From assembly GCA_000720375.1 (NCBI GenBank), contig JOAA01000017.1:142814-206813 (forward strand): 64,000 bases of DNA. Direction: 5' to 3'. Source of the DNA: Rhodococcus rhodnii. Lineage in GTDB: Bacteria; Actinomycetota; Actinomycetes; Mycobacteriales; Pseudonocardiaceae. The notes under the pieces were generated by a model, which was not told the DNA's origin, made no database searches, and was given only the letters and a program-made list of their open reading frames with translations. A program made the translations under genes and the position numbers. Positions 7,300 to 16,700 of the stretch are shown piece by piece; positions within the stretch are counted from its first letter, which is position 1; each line of letters starts with the position of its first letter.

Positions 7300-7338
7300 C
7301 AGATCAAGCCTACAAGCCACCGCGGCGACCAACGAGCG

Positions 7339-8550
7339 CTAACGACTCCCCACCTGGAAGGCAGGGGTCGCCACGAGCATCATGGCAGCGACCGCACACA
7401 AACCGACACAGAACACGACCGGAACCACCGGGGCCACCTCGTAGAGGGCCGTGCCGAGTAACGGCCCGACGATGTAGGTGAGGCCGTTCGTCGCGTTGAT
7501 CAGTCCCGATACCTGCCCCTGCTGGTCCGCGCCGACCGCCAAGCCTGGCCCGGCGGTGTAACCGGGCAGACCGAGCCCGAGGCCCAGCGTCACCACGATC
7601 AGCCCGGCGATCATGGACCAGTAGCTTGAACCGAAGGCCAGCACCACATAACCCACCGCGGCGACCGGAGCCCCGACTCGAAGCAGCCGGACCGGTCCCC
7701 ATCTCAGCCGGGGCACCGCAACGGCTTGCATGACGATCAGCACGAGTCCAGTGAGGACACCCGCTACCCCGATGGCCGCCGCGGTGGTCCGCGCGTCCAG
7801 TCCAAGCCTGTCCTGGAACAGGAACCCGATCACGATCTGCACCACACCCAGCGACAGGAACAGCAGGAAACCGATCGGGAAATAGTGGCGTATCCGGCTG
7901 TCCCAGAAGGCGATTCGTTCCGCCGGAGCGGATTCTCGTTCCGCCGCAGGCGGTTTCGGCAACAACACCGCCACCACCAACGCGGCCAGCAGAAGCAGCA
8001 CCGGCGCGAGATACACCGGCGCGAGCAGGTCGGCCAGGGCCAGCAGTCCACCTAACCCCGGCCCTAGGATCTGCGCCGATGCTTGCGCTGCCGCGATGAG
8101 CGACATCGCCCTGGTCCGTTCGGCCTCGCCGCTGGAAGACGCACCAGCGTAGGCGAGCGCCGCCACCGACACCGCTCCCAAGCCGATCCCGAACAACGCG
8201 CTCCTCGTGACGATCATCGCCGTGAGGACAAGACCCGTCGCACGCTCCCCCGCCACCGCCCACGCACACACCGCGCCGAACAAACCAAGCCCGATCGCAC
8301 CGATCACGAGCCCGGTGAGCAGCACCCGCCGCGTGCCCCACCGGTCGCACAGCTTGCCCCAGCCGATGCTGGCGACGGTGAATGCCACCGCCGCCACCGT
8401 GATCACCAGCCCGAGGTGGTACTCGCTCAGCTGGATCTCCCGGGACAACGGCGCCAGCACCGCGCTGAGCAGATACTGCCCGGTGAACACCGCCAGCACA
8501 GCTATCAGCAGCACCCCGAGCACCGATCGGGTCCTGGTCGTCGAGGGCAT
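7339..8550 (-). CDS. MFS transporter, probable exporter of the lipid operon
   Basis: The 403-residue, 12-helix protein has the MFS signature GKLCDRWGTRRVLL between helices 2 and 3 and a long central loop. Start ATG 8550 follows GGAGG by 6 bp and lies 30 bp after the GH13 stop, so it is probably part of the same operon as the polyketide synthase. Export of the operon's product or its glycosylated form is inferred from context. Confidence 0.85.
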   Translation of the reverse strand: MPSTTRTRSVLGVLLIAVLAVFTGQYLLSAVLAPLSREIQLSEYHLGLVITVAAVAFTVASIGWGKLCDRWGTRRVLLTGLVIGAIGLGLFGAVCAWAVAGERATGLVLTAMIVTRSALFGIGLGAVSVAALAYAGASSSGEAERTRAMSLIAAAQASAQILGPGLGGLLALADLLAPVYLAPVLLLLAALVVAVLLPKPPAAERESAPAERIAFWDSRIRHYFPIGFLLFLSLGVVQIVIGFLFQDRLGLDARTTAAAIGVAGVLTGLVLIVMQAVAVPRLRWGPVRLLRVGAPVAAVGYVVLAFGSSYWSMIAGLIVVTLGLGLGLPGYTAGPGLAVGADQQGQVSGLINATNGLTYIVGPLLGTALYEVAPVVPVVFCVGLCAVAAMMLVATPAFQVGSR

Positions 8551-8580
8551 GCGGTTCCTCCGTCCAGCTGAACAGATCTC

Positions 8581-9897
8581 CTAATGCGGCCGGGCGATTA
8601 CCCAGCCGTGCGCGGGAACCTCTGCCGCGTCACCGTTGTGACCTTCCGCGGCCAGTACCACCGAGCCTGGGGATACCGACAACCGCTGTGGCTGATCGCT
8701 CACGTTCAGCATCACCAGCACGGCGTCCGATCCGTCGAAAGCGCTTGCGAGGTAAGCGATCTGTTCGTTCGTGAGGTGAACGACCTCGATCTTCGCGTCC
8801 ACGAGCCACGGCAGTCGCCTGCGCAGGCCGAGCAACTGCTGATGACGGCGGTAGATCGGCCAGCCGTAAGGCGCGAGTCCGGCCGGTTCGGCCGGGAACG
8901 CCGGGCGAACGGCGTCGTCACCACCCGCGCGATCTTCTTTGACGCCACGGAAAGCCTGCTCGTCACCGGCGTAGACGCTGACCACACCGGGCACTGTGGA
9001 CAGCACGACGATCGCGTGCTCCACGTGTCGTGAATCCCGGAGCACGCTGGCCAGCCTCGTCACGTCGTGATTGCCGACGAACGTCAAGGGCAGGAACTGC
9101 GACGAGAACACGGCATGCCGGTCCAGTGCCCAGGACAGCTCGAAGAAGTTCCGGTCGTTGAGGCTGCTCCACACCGCTTTCCAGAGCTCGTACTGGGTCG
9201 TCGAGTCCAGCCCGCCCTTGTCGACCCACGCCGGGTAGTCGCCGTGAATGACCTCGCCGAGCAGCCAGGCGTCCGGATGCGCTGCCTTCACGCGTTCGCT
9301 GACTGTTGCCCAGAACTCCAGCGGAACGGCGTATGCGGCGTCGAGCCGCCAGCCGTCCGCCCCGCGGTCGAGCCAGTGGTTCATCACCTTCACGACATAG
9401 TCGGCGACGGCTGGCTCGCCGTGGTTGAGCGCGACCAGATGCCGGTGGCCTTCGAAGTCGGCGTACCGGAATCCGTCCGGTCCGCCTGCGTCGAAGTCGA
9501 TGTGGAACCAGCCGGCGTGCGACGAGTCGCGGCCGTGCCGCAGAACGTCCTGAAACGCCGGGAAATCACGGCCCACATGGTTGAACACGCCGTCAAGCAG
9601 CAGCCGGACCCCGCGCCTGCGGCACTCGGTGACGAGAGTGTCGAAGTCCGATTCGGTGCCCAGCCGCCGATCGATCCGGAAGTGGTCGACCGTGTCGTAG
9701 CCATGTGTCTCAGCGGCGAAGATCGGGCCGAGGGCAAGGCCGTTGCACCCCAACTCGACCAGGTAGTCCAGCCAGGTGTGCAGGCCGGCCAGCCGGTGAA
9801 CCGGCTCGGCCGCGGCGGGCAGCTGTTGTGGCTCAGCGCCGAGAAACCCCAGCGGATATACCTGCCACCACATCACGTGCCGAACCCACGACGTCAT
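8581..9897 (-). CDS. GH13 alpha-amylase-family enzyme
   Basis: The 438-residue protein is a TIM-barrel GH13 with all conserved regions: DGVFNH (102-107), GWRLDAAY with Arg184 and nucleophile Asp186, GEV with acid/base Glu215, and FVGNHD with Asp278. Shorter than most secreted amylases and with no signal peptide, it is probably cytosolic and acts on small alpha-glucosides or transfers glucosyl groups. Its ATG overlaps the stop of the alpha/beta hydrolase (ATGA), indicating translational coupling. A carbohydrate enzyme inside a fatty-acid/polyketide operon is unusual and may mean glucosylation or deglucosylation of the product. Confidence 0.9.
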   Translation of the reverse strand: MTSWVRHVMWWQVYPLGFLGAEPQQLPAAAEPVHRLAGLHTWLDYLVELGCNGLALGPIFAAETHGYDTVDHFRIDRRLGTESDFDTLVTECRRRGVRLLLDGVFNHVGRDFPAFQDVLRHGRDSSHAGWFHIDFDAGGPDGFRYADFEGHRHLVALNHGEPAVADYVVKVMNHWLDRGADGWRLDAAYAVPLEFWATVSERVKAAHPDAWLLGEVIHGDYPAWVDKGGLDSTTQYELWKAVWSSLNDRNFFELSWALDRHAVFSSQFLPLTFVGNHDVTRLASVLRDSRHVEHAIVVLSTVPGVVSVYAGDEQAFRGVKEDRAGGDDAVRPAFPAEPAGLAPYGWPIYRRHQQLLGLRRRLPWLVDAKIEVVHLTNEQIAYLASAFDGSDAVLVMLNVSDQPQRLSVSPGSVVLAAEGHNGDAAEVPAHGWVIARPH

Positions 9898-10727
9898 TCA
9901 CGACTCCTCGTTCGCACTCGGTTGTTCTCGGCCGCGCGGTCGGCCAGCCAGGGGACGACCAGATCCCGCACCTCATCGGAGGCTTCGACCAGCACCGTGT
10001 GTCCGTGTCCGGCCAGCACTTCAGTGCGGCAGTCCGGCATCTGCTCGGCCAGGATGGGTGCGACGGCTGACACCGGTGACGCGCCGCCGAACAGGGCGAG
10101 AACCGGGTGCGGGTAGGCTCGCACCTGAGACTCGGTCAGCAGGCTACCAGTGGGGACTTCAGCCGACAGCGTCGTGCCCGCGATGGCCTGGGTGGTTTTC
10201 ACCGTCTCGGTCATGGCGGCGCGGCCGAGCCGATTTTCCAACGCTTTCAGCACTTCCGGGCGCTGCGCGGCTTTCAGCACCTCATCGACGGCCAGTCGCA
10301 TGGACCGGGACCACAGGGCGGTTGGTGGTCCGGTCTCGATCACGGCGATCCCCGCGATCCGTTCCGGTTCCCGGTACGCGTAGTGCAACGCGACGGCACC
10401 ACCGTACGAGTTGCCGACCAAGAACAACGGACCGGTCGCCGCCTCGTGCGCGGCAGCGTAGTCGATCACGCCACCAAGCTCGTTGCTGAAGTCGTCCAGC
10501 CGGTATCCCGACGCCGGCCGGGAACTGCCGCCGTGGCCACGCAGGTCGTACAGCACCACGGTGAACCCAGTTCTGACCAACGGAATGGCGATGGTCGAGT
10601 AGAAGCTGGCCATGCTGTCCCGGCCGAGGCCGTGCACGCAGACCGCGACCGGGTGGCCGGGCGCACGATCAGCCGGGCGCAGCACAGTGGTGTTGACCAC
10701 GACATCGCCAAGTTCGATGAGCGTCAT
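9894..10727 (-). CDS. Alpha/beta hydrolase
   Basis: The 277-residue alpha/beta-hydrolase has the oxyanion-side HGLGRDS motif, the nucleophile elbow GNSYGG with Ser107 and a late catalytic His in GHGHTVL. ATG 10727 has GAGAGAAG before it and lies 10 bp after the stop of the KS-DH protein. Position and family suggest a thioesterase-like or ester-cleaving role in release of the synthase product, but specificity cannot be read from sequence. Confidence 0.88.
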   Translation of the reverse strand: MTLIELGDVVVNTTVLRPADRAPGHPVAVCVHGLGRDSMASFYSTIAIPLVRTGFTVVLYDLRGHGGSSRPASGYRLDDFSNELGGVIDYAAAHEAATGPLFLVGNSYGGAVALHYAYREPERIAGIAVIETGPPTALWSRSMRLAVDEVLKAAQRPEVLKALENRLGRAAMTETVKTTQAIAGTTLSAEVPTGSLLTESQVRAYPHPVLALFGGASPVSAVAPILAEQMPDCRTEVLAGHGHTVLVEASDEVRDLVVPWLADRAAENNRVRTRSRE

Positions 10728-10737
10728 CGCTTCTCTC

Positions 10738-13700
10738 TCAAGTCCACGCGACCAGGCGTGGTTCGGCGACAAGTCCTGTGACCGCAGGCAACACCGCCGT
10801 CTGTACGTGACGTGTCCGGCGGCGACCCGAATCGGGTACGGCGACAGCCCTGGTGTCGCCATCAGCCGCCACGACCTCGGCCGCGGCCGGATCTGCCCTG
10901 TGGGCCACTGCGGCGGCCTGACGGACCAACTCGTGAGCGACCACGCCTTCATCCTGATGTTCGTCGAGCGTGGCTATGGCAACACCCGGCGGCCGCGCGG
11001 AACCCGCGGCACGGACCGCGGCCACGGCCGTGTCAGCGGTCACGGCCACCGAGATGTCCAACTGGGGTACTTCGCGGCTGTGCCGCCCGATGGCGACCAG
11101 ACGGCCGTCCTGTTCACGTAACTCGATCTCGGCTGGGAAGATCGGTCCCTCGCCTTGATCCCAAAGCCATCGGCGGACGGCGTCCTTCGCGGCGACGCGA
11201 CGCAGCAGCCAATGACGGCGTTGCCTCGGTGGCGCGGACTCGTACGCCGCCCGCTCGGGTGTGCCGAGCTGGTTACGCACCACCAGCATCCGAGTCGCCA
11301 GGTCGTCCCAGCGTTCGTGCAGGACCACCCAGCCGCCGGGATGCGGCTGGGACAACGTGTTGTACTCCGGGAACGTCTCGCTGAGCTGGGTCGTCGGGTC
11401 GTTGTCGAACCGACGGTCGCGCCAGCCGGCCATCCGGGCCCACACCCGGCCGTCGACGGTGAGCTCGATGTCAGCGGTCACCCACGTGGAATCCACCGAG
11501 TTGATCCGCACGACGCAGTCGACGAGCGTGCCCGGCGCGGGATGGGGCCCGAACAACTCCATCATGTCCAGTCCCGTTGGCAGTACCCTGGAACGTTCGG
11601 TGTAGTGGCTGATCACCCAGAAGCCAAGCAACTGACCGCAGTTGTCCAGCAACGCACCAGGTGCGGCAGGCGCGGTGATCTGGCCCCGTACGTGGTGGTC
11701 GCTCATTCCGGTCAGCCGGGTGATGCCCTGGAAGCCGGGGCCATGGAACATCAGCCTGCCGGTGTAGAGCGTCTGGGCGTCCCGCTCGACCGGTTTCTCG
11801 TCCGGATCAGCGGGCCACGGCTCCGGCGGCCGCGGGTAGTCCGGTGCCAGCCCGGCCACCATCCGCGCGTGCTCACCCAGTGAGACGTCCACTTGGGACT
11901 TCCCTGCCGGCCGCGCAAGCACAGTGACCTCGGTGGCAGGCGCCGCGGACAGCCACTGGTGGAATTTCACGTCCCGCAAACTGGTCACCCGGCTCCCGCC
12001 GGCGGCATGCTCGGCCAGGTCGAGCACGATGTGCATCATCGTGGTGGCCGGCATCACCGGCCACCGGTCGGCCTCGTCCGGCCAGTCCGGACGCTGGTGG
12101 AAGAAGCAATGGTCACGCAGATACGGAAGGTTCTGTGTGGACACCGTCAACTGTGCGCGCCAGCCACCATCCTCAGTGGACTGTGGTGCGGGCAACGGCG
12201 AGATCTCGGCGGTGGGCACGCCGACGGCGAGTGAAGCGCGAAGTGCTGCCAGCGTCGCCGGTTTCAGCGAAACCAACGCACCGCCGAGGTCCAGGCGCAC
12301 GGCCCGGGGCGATCGGCCCAACGGTCGTGGCGGCACCGGGTGCCCGGCGCCAGGCGCCTCTTCGAGCACCACGTGTGCGTTCACCCCGCCGAAGCCGAAC
12401 GCGTTGACCCCGGCCCGGCGGATCCCCACGGGACCCGGCTGCCAGTCTCGAGCTTCGTCGAGGACCCGAAACCCGGACTCGGCCAGCAGCGGATGCGGAT
12501 GTTCGCAATGCAGGGTTGGCAGCTGCACCCGGTGGTACAGCGCGAGTGCGGTCTTCACCATGCCGGCCGCGCCTGCCGCGGGCATCGTGTGCCCGATCAT
12601 GGACTTCACCGAGCCGAGCACCGGCGCGGGGCCCGTCTGCGACCCGCCGAAGACGGAATTGATGGTCGTCAGTTCGGCTGTGTCGCCTGCCGGCGTCGCG
12701 GTGCCGTGCGCCTCGAGCAATCCGATCGCGCCGGGCACGGCGGGATCGAGGCCTGCGGCCCGCCAAGCCGCTGCCACAGCTCGAACCTGGCCGCCGCTGT
12801 CCGGGTTGACCAGGCTGGTGCCCCGGCCGTCGCTGGAAACGCCGACGCCGCGCACCACCGCGTACACGCGATCGCCATCTCGCTGGGCGTCCGCCAGCCG
12901 CTTGAGCACCATCACCGCGGTGCCCTCTCCGATCAGTGTTCCGTCAGCCCGGCTGTCGAACGGGCGGATCACCTCACTGGTGGACAACGCCTGCAGCTGG
13001 GCGAACACACTCCAGAAAGAGATGTCATGGGTATGGTGCAGGCCTCCGGCGAGCACCATGTCGCAGCGGCCCGACGCCAGTTCCCGGACCGCGTGATCGA
13101 CGGCGAGCAACGACGAGGCGCACGCACCGTCCACTGTGTACGACGGGCCGCGCAGATCCAATCGGTTGGCGATCCGGGAAGCGGCCAAATTGGACACAAG
13201 GCCGATCGCCGACTCCGGCCGGAACGTTCCCAGTCCTTCGATGTACGTGCGGCGGATCAGCTCGAGTGCTTCATCGTCCAGCTGCGGCAGCAATTCACCG
13301 AGAGTCTTGGACAACTGGTGCACACCGCGTACCCGCTGGTTGAATTTCAGGCCTGCCGGGGCGACGTAGCCACCCTTGCCGAGGATCACGCCGACCCTGT
13401 CTCGGTCCGGCAAGCGGTCTGGTCCCCCGGCGTCCGCGACGGCGGCCGCGGCCACGTGCAACGCGATCAACTGGTCTGGTTCCGTCCCTGATACCGACAC
13501 GGGCGGGATGCCGAAGCTGGTCGTGTCGACGAAGGCCGACGAGTCCACGAACCCGCCTCGGTGGCAGTACACGACATCCGGGGGCACCGGCGATCCGTCC
13601 GCGGGCCGGTAGAAGATCCGGTCCCACCGGTGCTCGGGCACGTCGACGATCGCGTCCACACCGTTGACCAGGTTGTCCCAGTACCCGGCCAAGTCGTCCG

Positions 13701-13752
13701 CGCCGGGCAGGACGACCGCCATTCCGACGATGGCAGCGGGCGTCTCGGTCAC
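10738..13752 (-). CDS. PUFA-type synthase subunit: KS-DH with degenerate PPTase domain
   Basis: The 1004-residue protein starts at GTG 13752, which overlaps the upstream stop (GTGA). Residues 1-470 form a ketosynthase with Cys211 (GACASS), His349 (EAHGTAT) and His388 (GHT), all intact. Residues 535-780 form a double-hotdog dehydratase with His548 (LRDHCFFHQ) and Asp703 (LLDNCGQLLG). Residues 835-1004 resemble the phosphopantetheinyl transferase tail of Streptomyces PUFA-like synthases (WLLRRVAAKDAVRRWLW, ending LVAWT). However, the usual GVDxE metal motif reads GVAIA (923-927) and the W/KEA helix reads VRQAAAVAHR, so this tail is probably inactive. With the partner protein it would build a partly unsaturated acyl chain. 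Confidence 0.9.
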   Translation of the reverse strand: MTETPAAIVGMAVVLPGADDLAGYWDNLVNGVDAIVDVPEHRWDRIFYRPADGSPVPPDVVYCHRGGFVDSSAFVDTTSFGIPPVSVSGTEPDQLIALHVAAAAVADAGGPDRLPDRDRVGVILGKGGYVAPAGLKFNQRVRGVHQLSKTLGELLPQLDDEALELIRRTYIEGLGTFRPESAIGLVSNLAASRIANRLDLRGPSYTVDGACASSLLAVDHAVRELASGRCDMVLAGGLHHTHDISFWSVFAQLQALSTSEVIRPFDSRADGTLIGEGTAVMVLKRLADAQRDGDRVYAVVRGVGVSSDGRGTSLVNPDSGGQVRAVAAAWRAAGLDPAVPGAIGLLEAHGTATPAGDTAELTTINSVFGGSQTGPAPVLGSVKSMIGHTMPAAGAAGMVKTALALYHRVQLPTLHCEHPHPLLAESGFRVLDEARDWQPGPVGIRRAGVNAFGFGGVNAHVVLEEAPGAGHPVPPRPLGRSPRAVRLDLGGALVSLKPATLAALRASLAVGVPTAEISPLPAPQSTEDGGWRAQLTVSTQNLPYLRDHCFFHQRPDWPDEADRWPVMPATTMMHIVLDLAEHAAGGSRVTSLRDVKFHQWLSAAPATEVTVLARPAGKSQVDVSLGEHARMVAGLAPDYPRPPEPWPADPDEKPVERDAQTLYTGRLMFHGPGFQGITRLTGMSDHHVRGQITAPAAPGALLDNCGQLLGFWVISHYTERSRVLPTGLDMMELFGPHPAPGTLVDCVVRINSVDSTWVTADIELTVDGRVWARMAGWRDRRFDNDPTTQLSETFPEYNTLSQPHPGGWVVLHERWDDLATRMLVVRNQLGTPERAAYESAPPRQRRHWLLRRVAAKDAVRRWLWDQGEGPIFPAEIELREQDGRLVAIGRHSREVPQLDISVAVTADTAVAAVRAAGSARPPGVAIATLDEHQDEGVVAHELVRQAAAVAHRADPAAAEVVAADGDTRAVAVPDSGRRRTRHVQTAVLPAVTGLVAEPRLVAWT

Positions 13753-16700
13753 GACGCCACCCAGCCGGCCGGGGCGTAGAGCACGGAGGTCGTCGGTTCG
13801 GCCGCCCACGCCAGTTCACGCAGCAGGCTCATCGCGCCCTCTTGCGGGTCGATCGTGCCCAGTCCGCGGCGCTGGAAGTCCCGGTGCAGCTCGGCCGACA
13901 CCATGCCGGCGTGCAGCCCCACCGGGGCCCAGGGGCCCCAGTGCAGAGTCAGTCCGCGGCCCCCGGTGCGGCGAGCCCAGTCAGCGGTGAGGGTTTCGAA
14001 CGTGTCGTTGGCCGAGGCATAGCCGACCTGCCCCCGGCTGCCGAGCACCGCGGCGATACTGCCGAACAGCACCGCGAACGACGGCGGAACCGGCAAACCC
14101 GCTGTGGCATCGAGCAAGGCGCGGGCAGCGTCCACTTTGGTGTCGTAGACCGCGCGGAACGATTCCGGTGATGTGCGGGACATCAGTTGGTCCAGGTTGA
14201 TGCCGGCGCCGTGCACGACACCGTCGAGCCGTCCGTATTCGGCGTAGATCTCCAGCACCAGTGCGCGCACCGCTGCGCTGTCGCGCACGTCGGCCTGACG
14301 GTAGCGGACAGGAACACCGATACCTTCCAGTTCGGTGATCGTCGCGGTGATTTCCCGCTGCGCCAACAGCTTACGAACCAGGGGTTCGATGTCAGCGACC
14401 GCGCGGCGACCGTCGGAAGCCAGAACAGCCCGCAGCGCGGTGCGGTCAGTGGCTGCTGCCGTAACAGGGTCCTCTGGCCCGTCCGGCGCCTCGGTCGAAC
14501 CGACGAGTTCGATGTGGCAACGGCTGGCCGCGGCGAGCGCCGCGGCGCATCGGGAGGTGATTCCGCGTGCGCCGCCAAGAAGCAGAACCACAGAGTCGCG
14601 GTCGAGACCGATGGCGGCGGCTTCCGCGCTACCGTCGTCCGCGGGACCGGCACCTGCGCTGGCCAGCGGGCCAAGTTCGGCGCGCACCACCGTGTCGGCG
14701 TAGCAGAATCCGCCTCGGCGCTGCACCACCGCACGTCCCGAAGGTTGCGTGATCTCCTGGGTGACTGCTTGCGCGATCTGTTCGGCCGACGATTCCGCGG
14801 GGACCTCGACCAAGGTCAGTACGGTCTGCGGGAACTCCTTGGCCATGGTGCGAAACAGTCCACGCAGCCCGGCCGAGCGCCCTGGTACAGGTTCGCCGAC
14901 CGACGCCGGTGCGACAGCGAGGCACCAGCGTGGCCCGGTCGCGAGCGCGTCTTTGAACACGGGGAACGCGTCTGGGAGGACTTCGGAGGAGTCCAACGCG
15001 CCGAGGTAGATGAAGCCATCGGGCTGTTCGGCCGGTTTGGTGTCCTCGTCGACGCATTCTGCCTTGGCGCCGAGGCTGTTCAGCGCATCGGCCAACGTCT
15101 GTGCGGGTTCGGCCGGGCCACCCAGCAGGGCGAACCGGGTGTCGACGAGTGAACGGCCTTCGCCGTCGGCTTCGATCGGTTCGTTACGCCAGAGGTAACG
15201 CATCGGCCGCTGCGGCTCGGTCCTCACGGGTTCGACAGCCCTGACTTCAGTGGCCGCCGGTGCAGGAGGCTGAGCTTCCACAACGGGTGTGGGCGAGATC
15301 CGCGCGTAGAGCCAGTCTGTGATGGCGTCGGCCGTACGTGCCTTGGAAAGGTCCTCAAGGGACTCGTCGTCCGCACTGGTCAGCTGCACGCCAACCCGTG
15401 AGACCAACTCCGCCGCCACCTCCGTGCGCTTGATGGAATCCACACTCAGATCGGCCTCCAGATCCAGACCCGGCTCGATCATTTCCTCCGGATACCCCGT
15501 CCGCTCCGCCACCACCTGCCTGACCACGGTGAACACCTCGGCCCGGCTCAATTCTCGCGTCGGCTGGCCGGCCTTTGCCGCTGTTGGCTCCGCGGGCGAG
15601 GAGGTGATCCTGGCGAACAACCAATCCGTGATGGCGTCCGCTGTGCGGGCCTTGGAAAGGTCCTCAAGGGACTCGTCGTCAGCGCTCGTCAGCCGCACGC
15701 CAACCCGTGAGACCAACTCCGCCGCCACCTCCGTGCGCTTGATGGAATCCACACTCAGATCGGCCTCCAGATCCAGACCCGGCTCGATCATCTCCTCCGG
15801 ATACCCCGTCCGCTCCGCCACCACCTGCCTGACCACCGCGAACACCTCAGGCCGGGCCATTGCGGCAGGTTTCGTGTCAACCGGTACCGCGACGACCGGC
15901 GCAACGGGTGCCGGCGTTCGGCCACCCATCGGAACATGGTCAGTGGTGGTTGATCCGTTCGATGTCTCGAAGGTGGCGTGGCCGTTCTGCGCGGGTAAGG
16001 CGGGCGAGCCAAGGAAAGCCAGCACGACATCACGCTGTGCACTCACGGCCAAACTGTTGACGTGCAGGAATTGTGTGACTGCGGCGAGCCGGGAATCGGG
16101 TCCTTCGACGCCGTTCACGGTCGGGACGGTGGTGGACACGAACAGCTCCTCATTCGAATGGCCGACGGCGGACCGGACCAGGGCCGGCTCGAGTGGACGG
16201 ACGGCGACCCGCTTGGGCCTTGGCTCATCGGTGGGACGCAGCCCGCCGGAAAGGGGAACTCCGTTGGCGTCGCGCACCAGATGGCCGTCCACCGTCCATT
16301 GCGGACGGGATGGTGGCGGCACGGGTGCACTGTTCGCACGTTCACGGAACAACCAGCTGGTTCGTACCGGAACACCGCGTACGGCGAGCGCGGCCAGCGC
16401 GCGGAGAAAACCAGGTATGCCGGTGTGCCCGCGCTCTTCCATGCCGAGCGCGACATGCGGCTTGTCGGCCAGCACCTTCTTGACCAGCCCGGTCAGCACG
16501 CTGCCTGGGCCTGCTTCGACGAAGGTGCGGATTCCGGCGTCGTGCATGGCGAGCACCTGGTCGGCGAAGCGGACGGGAGCAACCAGTTGCGCGGCCAACT
16601 CGGTCCGGACATCGCCGGGGTAAACCTCGGCGGTGCGGTTGGACCAGACCGGTACTTCCGGGTTCTGTACCTGTTGTCCCGCCAGGAAGTCAGCGAACCG

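Noticed and set aside
10738..13809. KS-DH protein starting at 13809
   Set aside because: The extra 19 residues read antisense-like Arg/Gly sequence inside the upstream synthase; the GTG at 13752 gives a GTGA overlap and a normal KS start.
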